From CAZTVF01 sp964616985 (lineage in GTDB: Bacteria; Planctomycetota; Phycisphaerae; SM23-33): a DNA stretch of 64,000 nucleotides. Position numbers and translations under genes: made by a program. The notes beneath the pieces were generated by a model. The model ran no database searches and was not told where the DNA came from. It was given only the letters and a program-made list of their open reading frames with translations. The stretch lies in NCBI GenBank assembly GCA_964616985.1, contig CAZTVF010000001.1, positions 37,188 to 101,187 of the forward strand, in the 5' to 3' direction. Shown here one piece after another: positions 23,302 to 32,353 of this stretch. Every line of letters starts with the position of its first letter. The first letter of the stretch is position 1.

Positions 23302-25350
23302 TTATTTATCCTGATCCTCTTCCTTGGCCTTGGCGGCCGCGGCGACGATCTGCTGCTGCACCATGCCCGGCACGGGCTCGTAGTGGCTGAGTTCCATCGT
23401 GTAGCTGCCCTGGCCGGCGGTCACCGAACGCAGCTGGCTGTTGTACTGCATCACTTCGGCCAGCGGTGCCTGGGCCTTCACGACGATCATGTTGCCCGGC
23501 AGCATCTCCTGCCCCAGGATGCGACCCCGGCGGCCGGAGAGGTCCGACGCGATGTCGCCCATGTAGTGGGCGGGGATCGTGATTTCCATGTTCACGATCG
23601 GCTCCAGCAGGACGGGCTTGGCCTTCTGGACGGCGTCGATGAACGCCCACTTGCCGGCGGTGCGGAAGGCGACTTCCTTGGAATCCACCGGGTGGTGCTT
23701 GCCGTCGGTGATGGCGACCTTGATGTCCTGCATGGGGTAGCCCGCGATGGCGCCGGTGCCCCAGACGTCCAGGATGCCCTTCTCGATGGCGGGCAGGTAC
23801 TGGCGGGGGAGGGCTTCGCCGAACAGCTCGCTGACGAACTCGTAGCCCTTGCCGCGCTCCAGGGGCTCGACGCGGAGGAACACCTCGCCGAACTGGCCCG
23901 CGCCGCCCGTCTGCTTCTTATGGCGGTGGTGGCCGTCGGCCTTGGTGGAGATCGTCTCGCGGTAGGGGATCTTGGGCGGCTTGGTGTCGACTTCCAGGTC
24001 GAAGCGCACCTTCATCTTGGTGAGCATCATGCGGAGGTGCAGGTCGCCGATGCCGCTGATGACGGTTTCCTTGGTTTGGGCGTCGCGGCTGGCGACGAAG
24101 GTGGGGTCCTCGCCGGCCAGGCGGTGCAGGGCCTCGGAGATCTTCTGTTCATCGCCGCGGCTCTTGGGCGTGACGGCCAGCGAGTACATCGGCGTGGGCA
24201 CGGCGGGCATCTCGCGGAACATGCCCTTGGGCTCGACGTGCAGCATGTCGCCCGCGCGGATGTCTTCGACCTTGGCCAGGGCGATGATGTCGCCCGCGAT
24301 GGCCTTCTTCACCTCGTGCGTCTCTTTGCCGATGAGCTTGAACTCGTGGCCGATCTTGGCCGACTTCTTCTCGTCGCGCAGGTGGTACATCGTGTCCGGC
24401 AGCAGCGTTCCCTGGAGGATCCGCACCCAGGCGAGCTTGCCCACGAACGGATCGGTGGTGATCTTGAAGGCCTGGCCGATGAACGGCTTTTCGGGCTCGG
24501 GGACGACGGGGATTTCCTCGGCCTCGGCGTCCTCGCCGGCCTTGACGGGCTTCTGCTTCACGTCGACGGGCGAGGGGAAGTCGCGCGCGACGGCGTCCAT
24601 CAGCTCCTTCACGCCGATCTCGTCCTTGGCGTTGGTGAACAGGACGGGGATGAGGTTGCCGCCGCACATGGCCTTGTCGAAGGCGGCCAGCAGCTTCTCA
24701 TGGGGGATTTCCTCACCGGCGAGGTATTTTTCCATGAGGACTTCGTCGACTTCGATGATGCTCTCGGTGAGCTGCGTGTGGGCGGTGGCCACGTCGCCCA
24801 GCTCGCTCTCGCCCGACGTGCCGTCGAAGCAGTCGATGACAGCCTTGCCGCCGTCGGCGGGAAGGTTCATGGGCTTGCAGCCGTTGCCGAAGGTCTCCTT
24901 GATGTCCTTGAGGAGGGTCTCCCACTGAATGTTGTCGCCGTCGATCTTGTTGATGACGATGGCTAGGGCGAGCCCGGCCTGCTGGGCGACCTTGAAGAGC
25001 TTGCGGGTGTTGACTTCGATGCCGGCGGGGGCGGAGATGACGACCATGCCGATGTCGGCGCCGGAGATCGAGCCGATGGCGCCGCCGATGAAATCGGGGT
25101 AGCCGGGGGCATCGATGATGTTGATGGTCTTGCCTTCGTGCTCGATGAAGGCCATGGCCGGATCGACCGAGTGATGGCGCTCACGCTCGATGTCGGTGAA
25201 ATCGAGGGTGCTGCTGCCATCGTCCACGGAGCCCAGGCGAGTGGTGGCCTTGGCCAGGTGCAGCATGGCCTCGGCCAGCGAGGTCTTGCCCGAACCACCG
25301 TGCCCCAAGAAGACGAGATTGCGGATATCCTGCGGTTTCGAAGCCGGCAT
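23302..25350 (-). CDS. EF-G-like translational GTPase (FusA2-type paralogue)
   Basis: A 682-residue GTPase with the five EF-G domains. The G motifs are GHGGSGKTSLAEAML (P-loop, residues 16-30), DAPGYPDF (G3, replacing the DTPGHVDF of true EF-G) and NKIDGDN (G4). Domain IV/V signatures near the end are GYPMQDIKVAITDGKHHPVD and GRRGRILGQEML. The altered G3 and the GHGGSGKTS P-loop place it with the EF-G-like group (as FusA2 of actinobacteria), whose function is not settled, rather than canonical EF-G. The start is the ATG at 25348-25350, with GGAG five bases upstream. The longer frame overlaps lpxK and is spurious. Confidence 0.85.
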   Translation of the reverse strand: MPASKPQDIRNLVFLGHGGSGKTSLAEAMLHLAKATTRLGSVDDGSSTLDFTDIERERHHSVDPAMAFIEHEGKTINIIDAPGYPDFIGGAIGSISGADIGMVVISAPAGIEVNTRKLFKVAQQAGLALAIVINKIDGDNIQWETLLKDIKETFGNGCKPMNLPADGGKAVIDCFDGTSGESELGDVATAHTQLTESIIEVDEVLMEKYLAGEEIPHEKLLAAFDKAMCGGNLIPVLFTNAKDEIGVKELMDAVARDFPSPVDVKQKPVKAGEDAEAEEIPVVPEPEKPFIGQAFKITTDPFVGKLAWVRILQGTLLPDTMYHLRDEKKSAKIGHEFKLIGKETHEVKKAIAGDIIALAKVEDIRAGDMLHVEPKGMFREMPAVPTPMYSLAVTPKSRGDEQKISEALHRLAGEDPTFVASRDAQTKETVISGIGDLHLRMMLTKMKVRFDLEVDTKPPKIPYRETISTKADGHHRHKKQTGGAGQFGEVFLRVEPLERGKGYEFVSELFGEALPRQYLPAIEKGILDVWGTGAIAGYPMQDIKVAITDGKHHPVDSKEVAFRTAGKWAFIDAVQKAKPVLLEPIVNMEITIPAHYMGDIASDLSGRRGRILGQEMLPGNMIVVKAQAPLAEVMQYNSQLRSVTAGQGSYTMELSHYEPVPGMVQQQIVAAAAKAKEEDQDK

Positions 25351-25548
25351 ATATTCTCCAACTCCAAAGTGTCTCGCCGCACCCATCGGACGTACGGCGC
25401 CCATGGGCGCTAGAGCAAGTAAAGATGAATGATCATGATAAGCGATCCCGGCCGATGAGCAAGCGAAAGTTTTCAGCCGCGGCCGAACGATCGCCCCGCA
25501 CCGCAATCGGCGGTTGACAATTGGCAACCGCCCATTGACGATACGGCC

Positions 25549-26640
25549 ATGGACCATCAAGCGGTCATGGAGATCCTCAGCGGCCGGCGGCGCGACCTGG
25601 CGGCCCGCCTGCTGCGGACGGGATTGTGGCTGGCGAGCAAGCCCTACGGGGCGGCTCTGCGAGTGCGCCGCTGGGCGTATCGCTGGGGCCTGTTGCCCTC
25701 GCAAGCCGCTGCGGCGGCCAGACCCCTGGAACTGGACCGCTTCGGCCACGCCCAGGAGCAGGAAGAGGCCGTCGAACTGCCCGTCATCTCGGTGGGCAAC
25801 ATCACCACCGGCGGCACGGGCAAGACGCCCATGGTCGCCTGGGTGGCCAGCCAGCTGAGGCAGCAGGGGCGGTCGCCGGCGATTCTGACCCGCGGGTACA
25901 AATCGACGGGCGGCGTGTCGGATGAGGCCCAGCTGCTGCGGCGGCTGACGGGCGTGCCGGTGATCGTCAACGCCGACCGCCTGCAAGGCGCGTGCGATGC
26001 CGCCGCCGGCGGCGCCGACGTGCTGGTCATGGACGATGGCTTCCAGCACCGCCGCCTGAGGCGCAATCTCGACATCGTCCTCATCGACGCCACCAACCCC
26101 TTCGGCTACGGCCATTGCCTGCCGCGCGGCCTGATGCGCGAGGGCCCCTGGGCCTTGCGCGACGCCGGGGCCATCGTCATCACCCGCAGCGACCTGGTGT
26201 CCCAGAAGTCGCTGGCGGCTCTGCGGGACAAGCTTAAACGCCGCGCGCCCAAGGCGTCGCTCCACGTCGCCGAGCACCACCTGACCCGATTTGTCTCCGG
26301 TGACAGCGACGTGCCGCTGGCCGCGGCCCGGGGCAAACGCGTCTTCGCGTTCTGCGGCATCGGCAATCCGGGCGGCTTCTTCACCGCGCTGGAGGGCCTG
26401 GGCGCCGTCATCGCCGGCACGTGGGCCCTGGAGGACCACGCCGCCTACACGCCGCGCCTGCTGGCCGACATCGCCCGCGCCGCCTCGGCCGCCGAGGCCT
26501 CGGTGCTGGTGACGACGCAGAAGGACGCGGTCAAGATCATTGAACTGCCCTCGCCGCTTCCGCTGTGGGAGCTGGTGATGGAAATGCGTATCGTCGAAGG
26601 ACGAGAGGAATTGGTGAGCAAGCTATGTCCATCAACGTGA
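25549..26640 (+). CDS. lpxK: Tetraacyldisaccharide 4'-kinase
   Basis: A 363-residue LpxK that phosphorylates the lipid A disaccharide at the 4' position on the inner membrane. The P-loop VGNITTGGTGKTPMVAWVAS lies at about residues 82-101, followed by ILTRGYKS, DVLVMDDGFQHRRLRRNLDI (the catalytic Asp-His region) and LRDAGAIVITRSDLV. It shows that the organism makes lipid A, as do hldE, gmhB and the LptE-like gene. The start could also be the ATG six codons downstream. Its last codons overlap the following PHP gene by 16 bases. A short 7-bp-type repeat (TTGACAATTGGCAACCG) precedes it. Confidence 0.93.
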   Translation: MDHQAVMEILSGRRRDLAARLLRTGLWLASKPYGAALRVRRWAYRWGLLPSQAAAAARPLELDRFGHAQEQEEAVELPVISVGNITTGGTGKTPMVAWVASQLRQQGRSPAILTRGYKSTGGVSDEAQLLRRLTGVPVIVNADRLQGACDAAAGGADVLVMDDGFQHRRLRRNLDIVLIDATNPFGYGHCLPRGLMREGPWALRDAGAIVITRSDLVSQKSLAALRDKLKRRAPKASLHVAEHHLTRFVSGDSDVPLAAARGKRVFAFCGIGNPGGFFTALEGLGAVIAGTWALEDHAAYTPRLLADIARAASAAEASVLVTTQKDAVKIIELPSPLPLWELVMEMRIVEGREELVSKLCPST

Positions 26641-27506
26641 ACTGGTCGAATCCGTACGAAGACCGCCGCGGCCGCTGGCACAAGGGCAACCTTCACACGC
26701 ACACCTCCCCGGCCAGCGGGTGCGGCAAGATCGCGCCGGCCGACTCGCTGGCGAGGTACGTGGCACTCGGCTATGAGTTCCTGGCCTTGTCCGACCACAT
26801 GGGCCTCACGTGCGACCGGCACGAGCGGCTGGCGATGTTCCCGGGCTTGGAGTGGAACTCGCCCGCCGGCGAGCACGCGGGCATCTATTCCCTCGACGCC
26901 GAGGTGGTCAAGCCCGCCATCGAGATCCACGACCAGGCCCAATTGCTGGAGCACTACAAGGACAAGCCCGCGCTGGTCATCCTCAACCATCCCAACTGGC
27001 AGCTCGTGCCGCATTATCGCCGCGAGCAGCTCGACGCGCGCCAGAACTACGACGGCATTGAGATCTATAACGGCGTGATCGAGCGGCTGGACGGAGCGTC
27101 CATCTCCACCGACAAATGGGACTACCTGCTGGTCAAAGGCCGGCGCGTGCTGGGCTTCGCCAGCGACGACTCGCACTGCGACACCGACATCGGCCTGGCC
27201 GCCATCATGGTCCGCTCAGCCGCGGGCGACGCGGCGTCGATCTTCGAGGCGATCCGCCGGGGCAACTTCTACTGCACCACCGGCGTAGAGATCACAGACA
27301 TCCGCCGCGAGGGCAACGTGATCCACGTTCACAGCGCCAACGGCCAGGAGGTGCACGCCATCAGCCGTGGCGGCGTCCGCGTCGCGCGCGTGCAGGGCCC
27401 CTCCATCACCTACACGCTGCCGGAGGGCGGCGGCTACTACGTCCGCTTCACCGTCTTCGGCCCCGGCGCCGCGATGGCCTGGACGCAGCCATTCTTCGTG
27501 GACTAG
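26625..27506 (+). CDS. PHP-domain metallohydrolase
   Basis: A 293-residue PHP-fold protein of the CehA/McbA-like type. Metal motifs: GNLHTHTSPASG (residues 20-31), LSDHMGL (near 54), PGLEWNS, ILNHPNW (His near 125) and GFASDDSHCDTD (near 186). The last 80 residues form a beta domain (YYVRFTVFGPG). Members hydrolyse phosphoesters or carbamates; substrate unknown. The start overlaps the end of lpxK, so the pair is co-transcribed, but a lipid A role is not established. The other PHP gene (18281) is a different, shorter subtype. Confidence 0.8.
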   Translation: MSINVNWSNPYEDRRGRWHKGNLHTHTSPASGCGKIAPADSLARYVALGYEFLALSDHMGLTCDRHERLAMFPGLEWNSPAGEHAGIYSLDAEVVKPAIEIHDQAQLLEHYKDKPALVILNHPNWQLVPHYRREQLDARQNYDGIEIYNGVIERLDGASISTDKWDYLLVKGRRVLGFASDDSHCDTDIGLAAIMVRSAAGDAASIFEAIRRGNFYCTTGVEITDIRREGNVIHVHSANGQEVHAISRGGVRVARVQGPSITYTLPEGGGYYVRFTVFGPGAAMAWTQPFFVD

Positions 27507-27556
27507 TGCAGTGACCTACAGATGCACTATAGTAGTTGGCGGCTGGGAGAGCACCG

Positions 27557-28462
27557 ATGATTGCCTTGAATCGCCGAGCATTCGTGATCGTCGCGGCCGT
27601 GACGGCAATGGGGCTGCTGCACGCGGCGGGGCAGACGACGTCGCGGCCTGTGCCGCCGACTTCATCGTCAACGTCCACCTCCACGTCGGCCGTGCTGCGC
27701 ATCGCGTGCTACAACATGAACTATGGCGTGACTGACAAGGAATCGCTGGCCGAGTACGTCCGCATCATCCGCAACGCCCGCCCGGACATCATCGCGATCC
27801 AGGAGGGCAGCCCCGAAGTGTATCGTTACCTGCAGCAGGAACTTGTCCGCGAGTACCCGTACATCAAGTTTGAACCCGGCGTGGCGGCCACCGGGCTGGG
27901 TTGGCTGTCGAAGGTTCCGCTCCGTCGCCCGCTGGCGTTGCCGAAGATCGAGGGCGGGTGGTTCGGCACGTCCATGATGGAGATTGACCTGCCCGGCCAG
28001 ACCGTGCTGCTGGCAAACGTGCACCTGATGGCCACTGTGCCCACGGGCAACCCCAAGCCCACCGAGTTGATCGCCCTCGTCCAGGGCACCGAGGCCACGC
28101 GCGACAAGGAGATGCGTCGCATCCAGGAGGCCGTGGCCAAGAAGGTCGGCGAGCGTTGCATGGGCGTGGTGATGCTGGGCGATTTCAACAGTCTGCCCGG
28201 CCTCAAGGCCCCGACGTTCCTGCGGGAAAAAGGCTACACCGACAGCCAGGCCGCCGCCAACACCGAGCCCGACGCGACGTGGCGGTACATCCACCCCGAC
28301 GCCAAGTGGTCGCTCCGCATCGATTACATCTTCCACAACGCCGCCGTTAAGACGCTCCGCGGCCACGCCGTGCAGGAAGGCCCCAGCGACCACGCCATGG
28401 TCTGGAGCGACCTGAAGTTCACGCCCTCCGCCGCCTCGCAACCGGCGACGCAGCCCCGGTAG
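27557..28462 (+). CDS. Exported endonuclease/exonuclease/phosphatase-family hydrolase
   Basis: A 301-residue secreted EEP-fold protein. A signal peptide (residues 1-25, ending LLHAAGQ) is followed by a Ser/Thr/Pro linker, then the fold: LRIACYNMNYG, PDIIAIQEGSPEVYRYL (metal-binding Glu), ANVHLMATV, VMLGDFNSLPG (Asp-x-Asn), RIDYIFHN and the terminal GPSDHAMVWSDL with the catalytic Asp-His. Family members cut nucleic acids or phosphoesters; outside the cytoplasm nucleotide scavenging is plausible. The ATG at 27557 follows GGGAGA. It ends in a Thr-Gln-Pro tail (QPATQPR). Confidence 0.85.
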   Translation: MIALNRRAFVIVAAVTAMGLLHAAGQTTSRPVPPTSSSTSTSTSAVLRIACYNMNYGVTDKESLAEYVRIIRNARPDIIAIQEGSPEVYRYLQQELVREYPYIKFEPGVAATGLGWLSKVPLRRPLALPKIEGGWFGTSMMEIDLPGQTVLLANVHLMATVPTGNPKPTELIALVQGTEATRDKEMRRIQEAVAKKVGERCMGVVMLGDFNSLPGLKAPTFLREKGYTDSQAAANTEPDATWRYIHPDAKWSLRIDYIFHNAAVKTLRGHAVQEGPSDHAMVWSDLKFTPSAASQPATQPR

Positions 28463-28600
28463 TGGGTAGGGCATGCCGCCACCGAGCCGCACGTGCTTTA
28501 CGCCCGCGGCCATCAACCTTCGTTCGGCATGCAGAACCCGGCCCATTCGGGCCGGAACCTGCATGCCCTACGGCCGGGGCTCAACTACGCCTGCGGGCAT
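28463..28600. repeat. Palindromic element, GTAGGGCATGC family
   Basis: GGGTAGGGCATGCCGCCACC at 28464-28483 and GGAACCTGCATGCCCTAC at 28555-28572 form outer arms; GGCATGCAGAACCCGGCCC/GGGCCGGAACCTGCATGCC is an inner palindrome. The same family is at 34613-34790 and, diverged, near 7200. Confidence 0.7.
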
Positions 28601-28662
28601 CCTCCGTCGGCGTGAAGGCCCCGCTTCTGGGGCGCGTGGCCGGAGGCGGTCACATCGCCATG

Positions 28663-29823
28663 TCATATCGGTCTGCTATGACGGCGCCTTCTGACGATGG
28701 CGGCCGCGCCAACCAGCAGCATGGCCACCGTGGTGGGTTCCGGCACGAACGTATCATTCAGCGTGCCGAGGAAGGACTCGACGTCGGCCACGTCCTGCAG
28801 TGACAAGCTCATGGCGCCCAGACCGGTGTCGAGGTTGCCGTTGTATTCAGGAATCCATCGTCCTGGCTCGAGATCGCGGTTGGCCATGAACGCGATCATC
28901 TCGCTAAGGGTATCGATGCTGCCGTTATGGCCGTACGGCCAGCTCATCGCGATGTTTCTCAGTGTTGGCGTCTTGAACTGCCCATAGTAGTTCGCGTCGC
29001 CCAAGGCGCCGCCAAGGCCGAGGTCAACATAGTTGTTCCCGTCGGGATTGAAAGAGGCGGGCATGGCGTAGAAGGGATTAGCGGGATTGCGCGGCAGCCC
29101 CACATTGTGGTACGTGAAGTTGGTGAAGGTTTGTTTGGTCAGCAACGCCGTCGAATCGTGGCAGGAGGCGCAGTTGGCCTGGAACACTTGCAGTCCCCGC
29201 ATTTGATTGCTCGTCAGCGTTGCCTGCCCAAGGAAGTATTTATCGTACCGCGAGTTCATCGGGTTCATCATCGGCGACATCTCCAAAGCCGCGATAGCAT
29301 CGCCGATGCTGTTGAACGCCACGTTGGCATCATCAAATATGGCGTCGCCGTAAACGGCCCGCATGAGGCCCGCATAGGAAGAAGCCTGAACAACCGTCAC
29401 CACGGCGGCTGCGTTCGGCATGTTCATCTCCAGCGGGTTGAGGAACGGGCCCTTGCTCTGTTGCGGCAGGTTGGGCGCACGGCCGTCCCAGAACTGGCCG
29501 CCGATGTAGCCGCCCAGATTCGCATCATAGCGAAAGCTCGGGCTGTACGCCGCATAGGATGTCGACGGGGCATTGCGGTTGCCGAATCGCGAGGCGATGG
29601 CGCCTTCGGAGATGGCGGCGTGAGTGGGGTCGGTATGACCAGCCGTTGAGAAGTGGCACGATGAACAAGACTGGCCCGAAGGCGTCGAGAGGTTCTTGTC
29701 CATAAACAGCTTCTGCCCCAGCATCACCTTCGGCGGCGGCGTCGCACCGGGCATCTGCCCGAACAGACTGCCTGGCCCTACCACGGTCATCACGGCTGCA
29801 ATAACGAAATAAAAGGTTCTCAT
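28663..29823 (-). CDS. Di-haem cytochrome c peroxidase-like protein with PEP-CTERM tail
   Basis: A 386-residue exported protein of the bacterial cytochrome c peroxidase/MauG family. Two haem-binding motifs are seen, CSSCH (about residue 53) and CASCH (about residue 218), with LGQKLFMDKNLSTPSGQSCS and RGLQVFQANCASCHDSTAL as typical surroundings, and TPTLRNIAMSWPYGHNGSID carrying the late conserved region. The last 24 residues are a PEP-CTERM sorting signal: VPEPTTVAMLLVGAAAIVRR then RRHSR. So it should be handled by an exosortase, which lies elsewhere. Peroxidase activity is inferred from the family. Confidence 0.87.
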   Translation of the reverse strand: MRTFYFVIAAVMTVVGPGSLFGQMPGATPPPKVMLGQKLFMDKNLSTPSGQSCSSCHFSTAGHTDPTHAAISEGAIASRFGNRNAPSTSYAAYSPSFRYDANLGGYIGGQFWDGRAPNLPQQSKGPFLNPLEMNMPNAAAVVTVVQASSYAGLMRAVYGDAIFDDANVAFNSIGDAIAALEMSPMMNPMNSRYDKYFLGQATLTSNQMRGLQVFQANCASCHDSTALLTKQTFTNFTYHNVGLPRNPANPFYAMPASFNPDGNNYVDLGLGGALGDANYYGQFKTPTLRNIAMSWPYGHNGSIDTLSEMIAFMANRDLEPGRWIPEYNGNLDTGLGAMSLSLQDVADVESFLGTLNDTFVPEPTTVAMLLVGAAAIVRRRRHSRPI

Positions 29824-29965
29824 CGTCGCCCCTTTGTCAAAGGTCTTATTACGGCACGTAACATGGTACGTATGTGGAGGCAGGAGCCTGCGGCAGAAAC
29901 GTCGATTCAGACTCCAGACCTAGGGGCGGCAAAAGATCACTCCCCCTCCCAACACGGGGTTCTTA

Positions 29966-29998
29966 CTCCGGCCTCCGGCCTATGACCTATGACCTGCG
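29966..29998. repeat. 7-bp degenerate tandem array at the end of the GNAT gene
   Basis: CCGGCCTCCGGCC followed by TATGACC, TATGACC, TGCGACC. The array overlaps the last codons and the stop of the acetyltransferase gene (stop at 29980-29982). Confidence 0.65.
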
Positions 29999-30609
29999 AC
30001 CAAGACCTTTTCCAGCACGGGGTGCTTCAGCCCGGCAGCGACTTCTCGCCAGGCCAGGGGGGCGCCGGGGAGGTCGAGGTTGGGCACGAAGCCGAAGTCG
30101 AGGTAGACCTTCACGGCGTTGAGACGCTTGCTCTGCGTGTTCAGCACCGCACGCCCGTGCCACTGGGCGAGCTTGTTCATCGCGAACGTCATCATCGCCT
30201 TGCCCAGCCCGCGGCCCTTGTACGCCTGGCGGATGGCGACCCAGTGAATGCGGCCGTAGTCCATGCCGCGGTATGCGCGGTCGTACCAGGCGCTGATCGT
30301 GCCGACCGAGACGCCGCGGGCGGTGTTGAGGATGAAGCACCGCTCGGCGATGCCGGTCGGGTCGGGCCCGAAGCTCTTGGTGAACTGGTCCTCGGCGATG
30401 TCGAAGTAGGGCTCGGCGTCGCGCCAGATATCGACCCACAGGCTGTTGTCGTCGGGCCTCATCGGCCTCATCGTGAAGCCCTCGGGCAGAGCGATCTGGG
30501 GGATTTCCCGCATGTGCTCGCGGATCATATCAATGGAATACCCCGCCGCCCCATGCGGCGGCATGATGGGCTGGGCGGGATCGGCGGACGCATTCGGTTG
30601 TGTGCTCAT
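29980..30609 (-). CDS. GNAT-family N-acetyltransferase
   Basis: A 209-residue acetyltransferase. After a variable N-terminus, the GNAT fold starts at FTMRPMRPDDNSLWVDIWRD; the acetyl-CoA binding motif is QAYKGRGLGKAMMTFAMNKL (Q/RxxGxG/A) near residue 145, and SKRLNAVKVYLDFGFVPN is the usual C-terminal end of the domain. The acceptor is unknown. I start at MSTQPNAS (30607-30609). The final residues VAGHRS and the stop codon are encoded by a 7-bp tandem repeat, so the original C-terminus may have been altered by the repeat. Confidence 0.82.
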   Translation of the reverse strand: MSTQPNASADPAQPIMPPHGAAGYSIDMIREHMREIPQIALPEGFTMRPMRPDDNSLWVDIWRDAEPYFDIAEDQFTKSFGPDPTGIAERCFILNTARGVSVGTISAWYDRAYRGMDYGRIHWVAIRQAYKGRGLGKAMMTFAMNKLAQWHGRAVLNTQSKRLNAVKVYLDFGFVPNLDLPGAPLAWREVAAGLKHPVLEKVLVAGHRS

Positions 30610-30644
30610 GAAAGAGGAACACGTTGGGCGCGGCGAAGGGTCGG

Positions 30645-30775
30645 GGAAGAAGGCAATAGGCAATGGGCAATTGGCAATAGGCGAACGGAAAGAGCTTCGC
30701 ATGGGCAACGCCACGGCTTGCTCGGGCGCCGTCAATCGGCAATCGTCAATCGGCAATTGCCAATTGCCTCCCTCC
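30645..30775. repeat. Composite element with inverted 7-bp tandem arms
   Basis: Left array GGCAATA, GGCAATG, GGCAATT, GGCAATA (30652-30680) and right array, in reverse orientation, CAATCGG, CAATCGT, CAATCGG, CAATTGC, CAATTGCC (30732-30770). Between them are AGAGCTTCGCATGGGCAACG and GCTTGCTCGGGCG. It separates the divergent GNAT and hldE genes. Confidence 0.82.
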
Positions 30776-30799
30776 GCCGCCTTCCTTAGAATCACGGTC

Positions 30800-32278
30800 A
30801 TGCAGGACCTGATCCACCAACTCCAGAAGCTCGGTGCGCCGCGAGTGGCGGTCGTGGGCGATTTCATGCTCGACTGCTACGTGTACGGCGATGCCGATCG
30901 CATCAGCCCCGAGGCCCCCGTACCCGTGCTGCGGGTCATCCGCCGCGAGCAGCGGACGGGCGGGGCGTCCAACGTCGCCGCCGCCGTCACCGCCCTGGGC
31001 GGCAAGGCCCTCTGTTTCGGCGTGGCCGGGCAGGACGAGGCCGGCGGCCAGCTCGACGCCCTGCTGCGGGGCTGCGGGTGCGACACAGCCGGCATCGTCC
31101 GCATCCCCGGCCGCAGCACCACGGTCAAGAGCCGCTACGTCGGCCTCGCGCGTCACCGCCATCAGCAGCAGATCCTCCGCGTGGACGACGAGGTCACGCA
31201 GGCGATCGCGCCGGCGACGGCGGCCGCCCTGCAGAAGGCCTTCACGGCCGCGCTGGCCGATTGCGACGTCATCGCCCTGGAAGACTACGGCAAGGGCGTG
31301 CTGACGGCCGCCAACGCGCCGCAACTGATCGCTGCCGCCAAGGCCGCGGGCAAGAAGGTGCTGGTCGATCCCGCCCTGACCGACGATTACAGCCCCTACG
31401 TGGGCGCCACGCTGCTGACCCCCAACCGCTACGAGGCCCAGGTCGCCAGCGGCATCGAGATCACCAACGACGCGTCGCTGGCCGCCGCCGCAGCGAGGAT
31501 CATCGAAATTGCCCAGGCCGAGGCGGTGCTGATCAAGCTCGACCGAGAGGGCGCCTACCTGCACACTCGCGACGGGCAGGGCCGGCGCATCGCCACGCGG
31601 CCGCGGCAGGTGTATGACGTCACCGGCGCCGGCGACGAGGTGCTGGCCATGCTGGCTGTTGCCCTGGCCGGCGGCATCGAATACGCCGACGCCGCCGCCC
31701 TGGCCAACGTGGCCGGCGGGCTGGAGGTCGAGCGTTTCGGCGTCGTCCCCATCCGCCGCGAGGAAGTCGTCGAAGAGCTTCGCCGCTCGCTGGGCCTCCG
31801 CGGCGGCAAGGTGCTGTCGCGGCCGGAACTGGCCGACGAGATCGCCCGCCGCCAGGGCCGCGGCGAGACGGTCGTCTTCACCAACGGCTGCTTCGACCTG
31901 CTGCACATGGGCCACGTGCGATACCTCCGCCAGGCCCGCGAACTGGGCTCGTGCCTCGTTGTCGCCATCAACTCCGACGCCAGCGTGCAGCGGCTCAAGG
32001 GCCCCACGCGGCCGGTCATCGGCGAGGAGGAGCGGGCGGAGATGCTGGCGGCGCTGGAATGCGTCGACTTCGTCACCGTCTTCGACGAGGACACCCCCGA
32101 GGCGCTGCTGCAGCTGCTGCGGCCGCAACTGCTGGTCAAGGGCGGCAGCACGCCCTACGTCGTCGGGCGCGACATCGTCGAGGGCTACGGCGGGCACGTG
32201 CTGACGCTGGACCTCGTGCAGGGCCTGAGCACCACGCAGATCATCAACCGGATCGTATCGACTACGGCGAATCCATAG
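30800..32278 (+). CDS. hldE: Bifunctional heptose 7-phosphate kinase / heptose 1-phosphate adenylyltransferase
   Basis: A 492-residue HldE (RfaE). Residues 1-320 are a PfkB-type kinase: VAVVGDFMLDCYVYGDADRI, RTGGASNVAAAVTALG, and the catalytic YDVTGAGDEVLAML near residue 270. Residues 345-492 are a cytidylyltransferase-like domain with VVFTNGCFDLLHMGHVRYL and STPYVVGRDIVEGYGG. It makes ADP-D-glycero-beta-D-manno-heptose, the precursor of LPS inner-core heptose. gmhB follows in the same direction after 75 bases, completing two consecutive activities of the pathway. Confidence 0.96.
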   Translation: MQDLIHQLQKLGAPRVAVVGDFMLDCYVYGDADRISPEAPVPVLRVIRREQRTGGASNVAAAVTALGGKALCFGVAGQDEAGGQLDALLRGCGCDTAGIVRIPGRSTTVKSRYVGLARHRHQQQILRVDDEVTQAIAPATAAALQKAFTAALADCDVIALEDYGKGVLTAANAPQLIAAAKAAGKKVLVDPALTDDYSPYVGATLLTPNRYEAQVASGIEITNDASLAAAAARIIEIAQAEAVLIKLDREGAYLHTRDGQGRRIATRPRQVYDVTGAGDEVLAMLAVALAGGIEYADAAALANVAGGLEVERFGVVPIRREEVVEELRRSLGLRGGKVLSRPELADEIARRQGRGETVVFTNGCFDLLHMGHVRYLRQARELGSCLVVAINSDASVQRLKGPTRPVIGEEERAEMLAALECVDFVTVFDEDTPEALLQLLRPQLLVKGGSTPYVVGRDIVEGYGGHVLTLDLVQGLSTTQIINRIVSTTANP

Positions 32279-32353
32279 ACTCGACGCGGCGCAGGGGTTC
32301 AGCCTGTGCCGGCACAGCTTGAACAGCCGTGCCACCGCATAGAAGGACAATGC

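Noticed and set aside
22831..24966. 711-codon open frame on the plus strand
   Set aside because: Antisense shadow of rpmB and the EF-G-like gene; it has no recognisable domain and no credible start.
23302..26439. 1045-codon reading of the EF-G-like gene
   Set aside because: The first 360 codons overlap lpxK in antisense and lack similarity; the true start is at 25350.
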